The translations under genes were made by a program, and so were the position numbers. This document shows positions 1 through 5,726 of a stretch of DNA of 15,718 nucleotides, in pieces (position 1 is the first letter of the stretch; every line of letters begins with the position of its first letter). The stretch spans positions 1 to 15,718 of the forward strand of contig SXWC01000037.1 in NCBI GenBank assembly GCA_005789975.1, in the 5' to 3' direction. The DNA is from Planctomycetaceae bacterium. Its GTDB lineage: Bacteria > Planctomycetota > Planctomycetia > Pirellulales > UBA1268. Below the pieces are notes generated by a model. That model was not told where the DNA came from and did no database searches. It saw nothing but the letters and a program-made list of their open reading frames with translations.

Positions 1-1
1 C

Positions 2-226
2 TGCGACGAGCCGACCAGCGCGCTCGACGCCGAGAACGGACGGATCACGATGGAACTCATCCAACGGATCGCCGTGCAGCCCGGCCGGGCGGTGGTCGTG
101 GTGACCCACGACGCACGGGCTTACTCGTTCGCCGACCGGATCGCCTCCATGGAGGATGGACGGATCGACTCCGTCTCGACCGGCCCGCACGGTTCGGCCG
201 CCACGACCCACCCCACGGATCGATGA
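2..226 (+). CDS. ABC transporter ATP-binding protein, C-terminal part (DevA/MacB-like)
   Basis: This is the last 75 codons of an ABC ATPase; the start, Walker A and signature motif lie outside the window. The frame opens with the end of Walker B and the D-loop (CDEPTSALD), followed by the switch histidine in VVVVTHD. The tail FADRIASMEDGRI closely resembles the DevA/MacB/LolD group of ATPases, which drive small exporters with a FtsX/MacB-type permease and often an HlyD-like adaptor. It would act at the cytoplasmic face of the inner membrane. The Ala/Thr-rich last 20 residues look like a loose tail. The stop lies 53 bp before the PAP2-type gene on the same strand, so cotranscription is possible but not shown. 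The ATPase assignment is firm; the subfamily is inferred from a short stretch. Confidence 0.9.
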   Translation, partial: CDEPTSALDAENGRITMELIQRIAVQPGRAVVVVTHDARAYSFADRIASMEDGRIDSVSTGPHGSAATTHPTDR

Positions 227-279
227 GCAGCGGCCACCCGGGCTCCCCGGCCCCCCCGTTTTGACAGGGGAAACCAGGC

Positions 280-1620
280 TTGCCCCCGAATGACGCGGCT
301 GGGAGAGTCCCGCCGCCCATGAATCCATCCCGCGATCGCACCTCCGTGTCGGTGAGCCGAACCCGCATCCTGGGCCGCCTGTGCGCGGCCTTTGCGCTGG
401 CGTTGGTGGCGCCGGCGACGCTGCGCGGCGAAGATGCCACCGGAATGTTCCTGCCGGCGTCCGATGGCATGCAGCTCTGGCGGCGAACACTCGCCACGGT
501 CTCGGCCGATTGGCCGGTGATGCGGGCCGTCGAGCCCGACTTTCTCGCCATGCCGCCCCGCGAGGGAAGGATCGAGTCGGCGTGGGTCGAGCCGCCCGGC
601 TCCCTGCTCGAGTCATGGCCGCCTCGTCGGCAGCGGGTGGTGGTCCGCGTGGTGCCCGCGGCCACGGGAGCCTGGATCGCCGCCGTCGTGGAGACACAGA
701 CACTCTCAGGCTCGGCGGCCGGAGGTCAGGGCATCGAACTGGTCGGGCAGTGGCAGACGGAGCCTGATGCCGAGAGCGTCACCGTCCAGCTGGCCGCGCA
801 GATGTCGCCCGCAGCCGAGCCCATCTACGCGCTGCCGCCGCTCGACCGTGAGGAACTGTTCGAGCCGCCCCCACCCGAACTCCCCTGGTCGCGAAGCCGG
901 TTTCCCCGCACGGCCCGGGCGGGCTACAAGGTGCTCGAGGACTACCGCAACTTCTACTCCTGCGACAGTCTCGCCTGCGTGACGGCCGCCTTCGGCGCCG
1001 GCGCGCTGATGGCCAACACCGGCTTCGACGACACGATGCAGGCCGCGTGGGAGCGGGGCGTGGAGCCGACCGGTGTGGGGACCTTCTTTTCAGGCTGCAA
1101 GGACATCGGTGAGGGGCGGTATGCCCTGGCCGTCTTCGGCGCGGCGGCGGCGACAGGGCTCGTCTTCGAGGGGAATCCCGCGGGCGACGTCGTCGGCGAA
1201 TGGGGTTCGCGTTCACTGCGGATGTTCGTCGTGGGCGGGCCGCCGCTCTACGTGCTCCAGCTCGCGACGGGGGCTTCACGGCCTTCAGAAGGCGTCGGCA
1301 GCCAATGGCACTTCTTCAATGACAACAACGGCGTGAGTGGTCACGCTTTCGTGGGCGCGATTCCTTTCCTCGCCGCGGCCGACATGGTGGAGAGCCCGCT
1401 CCTCAAGGGAACGCTCTACGTCTGCTCGACGTTCGTCGGCTTCTCCCGGATGACCGACAACGCCCACTACCCGTCGCAGGTGTTCCTCGGCTGGTATCTG
1501 GCGTGGGCGAGTTCGCGGGCGGTGAGCATGACCGAAATGCACTTCGCCGGCATGGAGGTCCGTGTCGTTCCCATGCCCACGGCCGACATGGGTGGCCTGG
1601 CCGTGGAAGGCCGCTGGTGA
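280..1620 (+). CDS. Secreted or anchored PAP2-superfamily protein with an N-terminal extension
   Basis: The C-terminal half (about residues 210-410 of 446) carries the three PAP2 (type 2 phosphatidic acid phosphatase / vanadium haloperoxidase fold) motifs: an RP pair at 334-335, SGH at 353-355 (GVSGHAF), and SR at 389-390 with His396 (SRMTDNAHYPSQ). The last position of the SRx5Hx3D motif, normally Asp, is Gln400. Hydrophobic segments around 282-296, 313-330 and 356-370 fit a membrane-embedded phosphatase core. The N-terminus has a signal-like hydrophobic run near residues 33-46, followed by about 150 residues of unrecognised domain. The start is uncertain: TTG at 280 has AGGGGA eight bases upstream, while ATG at 319 gives a shorter and more normal signal peptide. 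Likely activity would be removal of phosphate from a lipid phosphate or pyrophosphate, but the substrate is unknown. Confidence 0.82.
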   Translation: MPPNDAAGRVPPPMNPSRDRTSVSVSRTRILGRLCAAFALALVAPATLRGEDATGMFLPASDGMQLWRRTLATVSADWPVMRAVEPDFLAMPPREGRIESAWVEPPGSLLESWPPRRQRVVVRVVPAATGAWIAAVVETQTLSGSAAGGQGIELVGQWQTEPDAESVTVQLAAQMSPAAEPIYALPPLDREELFEPPPPELPWSRSRFPRTARAGYKVLEDYRNFYSCDSLACVTAAFGAGALMANTGFDDTMQAAWERGVEPTGVGTFFSGCKDIGEGRYALAVFGAAAATGLVFEGNPAGDVVGEWGSRSLRMFVVGGPPLYVLQLATGASRPSEGVGSQWHFFNDNNGVSGHAFVGAIPFLAAADMVESPLLKGTLYVCSTFVGFSRMTDNAHYPSQVFLGWYLAWASSRAVSMTEMHFAGMEVRVVPMPTADMGGLAVEGRW

Positions 1621-1632
1621 ACCGATGTGGCG

Positions 1633-3507
1633 TCACGACGCGTTGTCGTGGAACCGTTTTCTCGTCCGCCACCGGACGGCCGACCCCACCAGGATGCAGC
1701 CCACGACGGCCGTTGACGCCGGTTCCGGCACGGCGACCGTCTGCCATGCCAGTCCGTAGGCCGTGCCGGTGTCGGGAGTCGAGTCGAGGTTGTAGATCTG
1801 GTCGAGCCCCACCACCCGCATGCTGTAGTTGCCCGTCTGAGGCACGGCGAATCGCAGAAACTCGGTGCTGCCGTAGGTCGCGTTCGACAGGGCCACCAGT
1901 GAACTCCCGCCGGTTTCATCCCGCCAGACCTCGAGGGCGAGGTTGCTGAGGGAGACATCCGCGGCCGACGCCAAGGTGCTGCCGAGCGTACGGTCGGCGA
2001 ACCAGGTCAGCGCGGCGGTCAGGGTGTCGCCGGAGGCGAGGGGCGTCGCGAACGAGTAGACGTTGACATTGCCCGAGCTGGCGGTCGAACTGCTCAGCAC
2101 GCCGCCGAGATCCCAACCCCGGCGCTCGAGCCCGTTGCCGCCCGCCGACCCCGACAGGCCGAGCGTCGTGTTGATGCCCGCGGTGACATAGGTGGTGCCC
2201 CCGATGGTGATCGCCGAGGGATCTCCCACGTAGACGCGGTAGGTCGCGTCGAGGTCGAGAATGCCGGCCCCGCTCGCATAGTCCAGAGCCTGCGTCGTCG
2301 TGACGACTCCCCCTGCGGTCGATTGACCGTTGTTCCAGCCCGTGGGCTGCTGGGCGGCCGCCAGCATGGCCGCCTTGATGACACGGGCGTCGAGCATCTC
2401 ACCGCTGGCGACACCCCCAGCCACGAACAGTCTGCCTGCGTCCACCATCAAGGCGGCGCCGCCGGCCACGACGGGGGCGGCGAAGCTCGTGCCGTCCATG
2501 TTGGGGATGTAGCGGTTGGTGCCGCTGACGGCCGCCCCCGCGACATGTCCCCCCGTCAGGCCGCCGTAGAAGGCGAGCGTGAGGTTGTCGCCCGGGGCAG
2601 CGATATCGACCGTGGGGCGGACATTCGGCACCGTGATGCCCGAGGCCGGGTCGTAGAAGTCGCTCGGTCCACGGCTCGAAAAGGCCGCCACCTGGGAGTA
2701 GACCGGTGTCGTCAGGTCGCCGGTGAGCGCCGCGGCCGAGATGCCGTTGTAGCCTGTCGCAGGGCCGCCGACCGAGTTGGATCCAGGGCCGGCGTTTCCG
2801 GCGGCGACGACCGAGACGACGTTGTTCTCGAACGCCAACGCGTCGATCGCGATCGTCATCTCGTATTGCCCGGCCGAATCGGTGTAGCCCCAACTGCTGT
2901 TGACGATATCGGCCTGCAGCGTCGTGGTGCCCGACACCACGCCGCTGCGCATGGCTGTGACGTACGGGTAGAGGAAGCTCTGGTCGGTGATGTCGAAGGA
3001 GCCGGTGTAATCGCTCGCCCCTGCGGGAATCCACTCGGTGGCGATCGATCCCGACCACAGTTGAGCCGCGGGGGCGATGCCCGCCTGATGGAAGGAATAA
3101 TTGCCGGCACCGCCGACCGTCTGGCCCACCATCGTGGCATGCCAGTCGTATTGACCGAGTTGCGTCGTCCCAGTGGCGACGATGGCCGGATCTGCGATGA
3201 ACTGGCTCACCCGGCCGGCGAGCGATTCGTGGCCGTTCCAGATCGCTCCCGCTTCGATGTTGGCAACGGTCGCCCGGCCACCGAAGAACCCGAGATCGTA
3301 GAAGGTAGCGGCCCCGACCTGATAGTTGATGACCGTCCCGGTGAACGGCGGGGACGAACCGGTGTTGCTGCTCACGATGGCATGGGCCAGGGGCAGACAG
3401 CCGCCGTAGGCGGCGGCGACGAACAGGAGTCGGAGAAAAGTTCCGGGGCAGGGCCGGAAACCGACGGCGAGCAACCGCCTTCTCGAGTCCCGCCCCCCAG
3501 TTCGCAT
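1633..3507 (-). CDS. PEP-CTERM-anchored subtilisin-like (S8) serine peptidase with atypical catalytic Glu
   Basis: A 624-aa protein from the ATG at 3507; a TTG two codons earlier is possible. It has a long n-region and a hydrophobic signal core (about 22-43, ending LAHA). The subtilase blocks appear in order: NIEAG with Glu85 where the family has Asp, DWHATMVG with His123, VVAAGN with oxyanion Asn238, FSSRGP at 277-282, and GTSFAAP with nucleophile Ser341. A beta-rich region follows, then VPEPA at 593-597, a short hydrophobic helix and the basic end RWRTRKR. That is a textbook PEP-CTERM sorting tail for exosortase processing, so the protein should be exported and released or surface-attached. 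Glu for Asp recalls the Glu used by sedolisins, but the other motifs are S8. The gene is convergent with the PAP2 gene (12 bp apart) and is the last of six codirectional genes. Confidence 0.9.
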   Translation of the reverse strand: MRTGGRDSRRRLLAVGFRPCPGTFLRLLFVAAAYGGCLPLAHAIVSSNTGSSPPFTGTVINYQVGAATFYDLGFFGGRATVANIEAGAIWNGHESLAGRVSQFIADPAIVATGTTQLGQYDWHATMVGQTVGGAGNYSFHQAGIAPAAQLWSGSIATEWIPAGASDYTGSFDITDQSFLYPYVTAMRSGVVSGTTTLQADIVNSSWGYTDSAGQYEMTIAIDALAFENNVVSVVAAGNAGPGSNSVGGPATGYNGISAAALTGDLTTPVYSQVAAFSSRGPSDFYDPASGITVPNVRPTVDIAAPGDNLTLAFYGGLTGGHVAGAAVSGTNRYIPNMDGTSFAAPVVAGGAALMVDAGRLFVAGGVASGEMLDARVIKAAMLAAAQQPTGWNNGQSTAGGVVTTTQALDYASGAGILDLDATYRVYVGDPSAITIGGTTYVTAGINTTLGLSGSAGGNGLERRGWDLGGVLSSSTASSGNVNVYSFATPLASGDTLTAALTWFADRTLGSTLASAADVSLSNLALEVWRDETGGSSLVALSNATYGSTEFLRFAVPQTGNYSMRVVGLDQIYNLDSTPDTGTAYGLAWQTVAVPEPASTAVVGCILVGSAVRWRTRKRFHDNAS

Positions 3508-3569
3508 GATCAAGCCGTTCGCGACAGGCGTTTTCGGGTCCTACCCTGCAATCGGCCGAAGCAGCCTCG

Positions 3570-3836
3570 TCAACGGCTGACCGCAGCAGGCCGCGGTCTG
3601 GGTCGCAGCAATCGCGTGCGACCGCGGACGACAACTCGTTCCTGCTGCTGCGGCGTCGGCGAGACTCCCTCCCGATACTTCCGCACGGCGGACGGCGAGG
3701 GATGCGACTTCTCTATTTCGACGACCCCGAAATAGGGATCCGGATACTGCCAATCGTTTTGCGAAAAGGCCTTGGGAGCCTGCGACAGTCCGATCAACAA
3801 GGCGGCAGTCAGAGTGGAAGCAGAAAACGATCGCAT
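3570..3836 (-). CDS. Small secreted basic protein, unknown function (88 aa)
   Basis: The protein begins MRSFSASTLTAALLIGLS and has a clear Sec signal peptide with probable cleavage after KAFS, near residue 25. The mature part is about 63 residues: an aromatic/acidic start (DWQYPDPYFGVVEIEK), then a proline- and arginine-rich tail (RGRTRLLRPRPRP). I chose the ATG at 3836 because GAGG lies nine bases upstream; an ATG three codons earlier sits directly against that sequence and is less likely. It lies 64 bp after the receiver-like gene and 62 bp before the subtilase on the same strand. I recognise no family. A secreted basic peptide next to a secreted protease could be a substrate, inhibitor or partner, but this is speculation. 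Confidence 0.6.
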   Translation of the reverse strand: MRSFSASTLTAALLIGLSQAPKAFSQNDWQYPDPYFGVVEIEKSHPSPSAVRKYREGVSPTPQQQERVVVRGRTRLLRPRPRPAAVSR

Positions 3837-3900
3837 GGCACTCATCCTCGACCGGATGCGAGCGTCGGTCCGCTGCCCGTCAAATGGGCCGAGAGCCGCC

Positions 3901-4395
3901 TCAGCCAACGGACGTGATCGGCGACATGTCGGCGGGCATTCTCGTGGCTCGGATCACGTCGAGTGTGATCGGCCGGACGAGATACCCGGCAACCCCCGAC
4001 GTCAGCGCCCGCTGCTCCTCTTCGAGACGGTAGTCATCGGAAACGATGAAGATCCCGGAACGCATCCCGTGGCCGATGTTGTCGAGCGAGATCCGCGAAC
4101 CGGAAAGCAGCGGATCGACGCCCCCTTGGAGGACGTGCGGCGAGAGCATTTCGAGCAGATCGAAGCCCGACATGTCGGGGAGTTCGGACGCCACCAGCCA
4201 GGCATCGGCCCGGAACCGGCGGGACAGCCTCACGGCCGACCGACCATCGACGCAGAAGTGAACCCCGACTTCACCCGCCTGGGCCGCCTGCACGAAGTCG
4301 GCATAGCGATCGCATTTCCCATCGGCGATCACGATCTCGTTGATGCCGACGGAGCGAAGCGGGGACGCGGACGTGAGGTGGCCGGTGGAGTTCAT
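3901..4395 (-). CDS. Degenerate receiver-domain protein (pseudo-response regulator), 164 aa
   Basis: The layout follows a CheY-like receiver: strand 1 INEIVIADG (18-26), the VDGRSAVRL helix start (49-57), strand 3 with ADAWLVASELPDMSG (63-77), strand 4 GIFIVSDD (114-121), ALTSGVAGYLVRPI (130-143). The core phosphorylation residues are altered. The phosphoryl-acceptor Asp position is Ala69, the conserved Lys before Pro is Arg141, and the acidic pair is reduced to Asp25. Ser119 keeps the Thr/Ser position. A loop of about 25 residues (86-110) before strand 4 is longer than usual. There is no output domain, so the protein probably acts by binding a partner without phosphorylation. The ATG at 4395 is preferred over an upstream TTG (4461) because AGGA lies about nine bases before it and the receiver fold starts soon after. 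Confidence 0.75.
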   Translation of the reverse strand: MNSTGHLTSASPLRSVGINEIVIADGKCDRYADFVQAAQAGEVGVHFCVDGRSAVRLSRRFRADAWLVASELPDMSGFDLLEMLSPHVLQGGVDPLLSGSRISLDNIGHGMRSGIFIVSDDYRLEEEQRALTSGVAGYLVRPITLDVIRATRMPADMSPITSVG

Positions 4396-4457
4396 GGTGA
4401 GATTTCCTGACTTGTGTAGAGCTTGGGTGCGGGTTGGATGGAAGGGCAGGGTGTGAG

Positions 4458-4826
4458 TCAACGGGATGCGGCGGTCCTTGATCCTGGCGTCGATGTCCGA
4501 ACACCGACCGAGCGGCCCACGATGGGGCGATAGAACGAGTTCGTTTTCGGTTCGAGGTCGGCCACGAGGAACGGCATGACGGCCTTGGAGTTGGCGAAGA
4601 GCTCACCTTCCGAAGCCGCATGAGAACCTGCCAGCTTCGCGGCGGGACCCTGCGGAAGGGTTCGCTCGAGGTCGTTCGACACCGTCAGGAGCGCCACAAG
4701 GCTCGGGACACTTTCAATGCGGTCGAGTCCGGCGGCGGAAACGACGCTCGCGGAGGCGGCTGACAGCACGACGATGACGCACGCCGTGCCAAACGATCGC
4801 GTTTGCAGGGAGAGGAGAGATCGCAT
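4458..4826 (-). CDS. Small secreted protein, unknown function (122 aa)
   Basis: The N-terminus MRSLLSLQTRSFGTACVIVV continues into a hydrophobic, Ala/Ser-rich stretch ending VVSA near residue 31, a good Sec signal peptide. The mature part of about 90 residues has no cysteine and no motif that I recognise, and ends in a Ser/Thr/Arg-rich tail. The ATG at 4826 is preferred over a GTG three codons upstream because AGGTG is placed eight bases before it. It lies 81 bp downstream of the 39-aa gene and 62 bp upstream of the receiver-like gene. Its start context, and the N-terminus MRS, resemble those of the 88-aa secreted protein in the same group, which may reflect shared origin of the leaders. Confidence 0.6.
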   Translation of the reverse strand: MRSLLSLQTRSFGTACVIVVLSAASASVVSAAGLDRIESVPSLVALLTVSNDLERTLPQGPAAKLAGSHAASEGELFANSKAVMPFLVADLEPKTNSFYRPIVGRSVGVRTSTPGSRTAASR

Positions 4827-4907
4827 GGAGCACACCTGATGAGGAGAAGAGTGAATCGGGAACGTTTGCTGCGGAGAATGAATGAGAGGAAGCAGTGCGG
4901 AGAGGGA

Positions 4908-5027
4908 CTAGCCGGCGATCACCAGAGCGAAAGCAGAGATCGCAAGCAGGCAACTGGCCAGCAGCGACGACGCCCATCGGGTCGACTGAACGCTCGAACG
5001 TGAAGACTGGTGGATCATGAGCATCAT
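4908..5027 (-). CDS. 39-aa single-helix membrane microprotein
   Basis: A short frame begins at 5027 with MMLMIHQSSRSSVQSTRWAS and then runs as an almost unbroken hydrophobic helix to the end (SLLASCLLAISAFALVIAG, residues 21-39). The polar Ser/Arg-rich N-terminus followed by a C-terminal helix suggests a small inner-membrane protein. A weak AAAGGG lies about eight bases before the first ATG. Three of the first four codons could serve as starts (5027, 5024 and 5018). It is 41 bp downstream of the 42-aa gene and shares with it a RWA sequence just before the hydrophobic part, so the two may be related. Support is the composition and context only; such a short frame could be chance. Confidence 0.45.
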   Translation of the reverse strand: MMLMIHQSSRSSVQSTRWASSLLASCLLAISAFALVIAG

Positions 5028-5068
5028 GAGGACCGCCCTTTCCGGGTGATGACGAGAAGACGACTCTT

Positions 5069-5197
5069 TCAGACGAGCGACACAATCGAGAGAAACACGG
5101 CGATCGGCAGGGCGCAGAACAGGACGTCAGCCTGCGTCAGAGCCCAACGCGCCTTGACGGCATAGACCGACGAATCAACCGAAAGGGCATGATTCAT
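5069..5197 (-). CDS. 42-aa single-helix membrane microprotein, first gene of the sigma-54 unit
   Basis: The protein starts MNHALSVDSSVYAVKARWAL and ends in a hydrophobic segment (DVLFCALPIAVFLSIVSLV, residues 24-42). A perfect AAGGAG sits seven bases before the ATG at 5197, the best ribosome binding site in the window, and this fixes the start. The predicted sigma-54 promoter would place the transcript start about 76 bases upstream. It is therefore the first gene of the small-gene series leading to the PEP-CTERM protease. One C-terminal helix with a basic residue before it (KARWAL) suggests a positive-inside anchor, so most of the soluble N-terminus would be cytoplasmic. No family is recognised. 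The strong ribosome binding site makes it more credible than its 39-aa neighbour. Confidence 0.6.
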   Translation of the reverse strand: MNHALSVDSSVYAVKARWALTQADVLFCALPIAVFLSIVSLV

Positions 5198-5282
5198 GAG
5201 CGAACTCCTTGCAGCGGGGTCATGCGGGGCAGCGGGGACACGAGGGACGGGTGAGGCGTCGCTCTCCCACTCCGGAAAACAG

Positions 5283-5300
5283 ATGCACGTGCCGTGCCAA
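5283..5300 (-). promoter_or_regulatory. Sigma-54 (-24/-12) promoter
   Basis: On the minus strand the sequence TTGGCACGGCACGTGCAT fits the RpoN consensus YTGGCACG-N4-TTGCW in 12 of 13 defined positions; only the first T of the -12 block is G. The invariant GG (5298-5297) and GC (5286-5285) are exactly ten bases apart. The start of transcription would fall near 5273, leaving a 76-base leader before the 42-aa gene. Within it lies an 8-bp palindrome GCACGTGC, so a different protein site is an alternative reading. Confidence 0.65.
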
Positions 5301-5315
5301 CTCCGCGGAAGGAAC

Positions 5316-5370
5316 AAAAAAAAGACGAATTAGTGGGTATTTGGCCAAAAAAACGGCTTTTTTGTATTTC
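5316..5370. promoter_or_regulatory. AT-rich tract with phased A/T runs between promoter and palindromes
   Basis: In an otherwise very GC-rich window this stretch holds A8 (5316-5323), A7 (5347-5353) and T6 (5358-5363). Their starts are 31 bp and 11 bp apart, close to whole helical turns, as expected of intrinsically bent DNA. It lies between the sigma-54 promoter and the palindromes, where a bend or an IHF/HU site would help an activator reach the polymerase. No exact IHF consensus was found. Confidence 0.4.
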
Positions 5371-5377
5371 CTGCCAG

Positions 5378-5404
5378 AAACAAAAGTGGGGCGAATCGCA
5401 CCAC
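5378..5404 (-). terminator. Possible intrinsic terminator, first (imperfect) palindrome
   Basis: Read on the minus strand, arms GTGGTGCGA and TCGCCCCAC (5404-5386, one mismatch) are followed at once by TTTTGTTT (5385-5378). That is the form of a Rho-independent terminator. It could stop transcripts arriving from aroB, whose stop lies about 320 bp upstream, before they enter the small-gene unit. The same palindrome is the first of three related ones, so it may also be a protein-binding site. Confidence 0.45.
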
Positions 5405-5480
5405 CACCGCCGGTCGCACTGGAGCGAATCGCTCCAGTGCCTGGTCCCTGGCGACCAGGGGTGGAGCGAATCGCTCCACC
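5386..5480. repeat. Array of three palindromes sharing a GCGAATCGC core
   Basis: Palindromes are centred at 5395 (9-bp arms, one mismatch), 5428 (perfect 12-bp arms, 5416-5427 and 5429-5440, GCACTGGAGCGA and its complement) and 5470 (perfect 10-bp arms, 5460-5480). The second and third share GGAGCGAATCGCTCC. Outside that core the arms differ but remain complementary (GCACT with AGTGC; GGT with ACC). Centre spacings are 33 and 42 bp, about three and four helical turns. A further hairpin (CCCTGG with CCAGGG, 5446-5460) lies between the last two. They sit 122, 155 and 197 bp upstream of the predicted start from the sigma-54 promoter, the usual place for an enhancer. A REP-like dispersed element or transcript hairpins are alternatives. 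Confidence 0.7.
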
Positions 5481-5726
5481 TGCGGATGGGGCTTCGGTGC
5501 GGCGGGCCTGAGCCGCCGAGGGCTTCCCCGGTCGACGACCCCCGCATCCTGCCGAGGCAGCCGTTTTAACGCAGTCTGCTCCCGGGCCGGGGAGGGGAGC
5601 CGGGGGGGCTACCGCGGCACTTATTTCGGCCAATCGCGGCCAGAAACAGTGGCTTTCGAGCAGGGGCTTCCGAGCAGGGGCTTCCGTAGGACAGAACGGC
5701 GTTTCGTCGCCGGCGTGGAGCTGACG
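5481..5726. other. Non-coding stretch between palindrome array and aroB end
   Basis: No credible gene is seen. It holds G/C-rich runs near 5580-5610, a small hairpin just beyond aroB (CGGCG 5697-5701 with CGCCG 5708-5712, six-base loop) that may be a weak terminator on the minus strand, and one 14-bp tandem duplication (5657-5684). Frames on either strand are shadowed by repeats and have no ribosome binding site. Confidence 0.5.
5657..5684. repeat. Tandem direct repeat, 2 x 14 bp
   Basis: The unit CGAGCAGGGGCTTC occurs twice without a gap (5657-5670 and 5671-5684), 40 bp beyond the end of aroB. It looks like a simple slippage duplication. Confidence 0.7.

Noticed and set aside
280..318. Treating the first 13 codons of the PAP2 gene as certain
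   Set aside because: TTG with a Shine-Dalgarno competes with the ATG at 319; the start is left open in the feature entry.
1847..1856. Another GCGAATCGC core near 1848
   Set aside because: It lies inside the subtilase coding region without flanking arms; a chance match.
2323..3735. Long plus-strand open frame (470 codons) across the subtilase region
   Set aside because: It is antisense to a protein with clear S8 and PEP-CTERM motifs; its translation is Arg/Gly/Asp-rich low-complexity without motifs, the usual shadow in GC-rich DNA.
5343..5364. GCC-A7-CGGC-T6 as a plus-strand intrinsic terminator
   Set aside because: The GC stem is only about three pairs and there is no plus-strand gene upstream to terminate; an AT-rich spacer explains it better.
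5386..5480. CRISPR-like array
   Set aside because: Only three short palindromic copies with unequal 33 and 42 bp spacing, diverging flanks and no cas genes.
5209..5633. Open frames on both strands through the palindrome array with repeated GAIRS or WSESL
   Set aside because: The repeated peptides only reflect the DNA palindromes; no ribosome binding site or protein-like composition.
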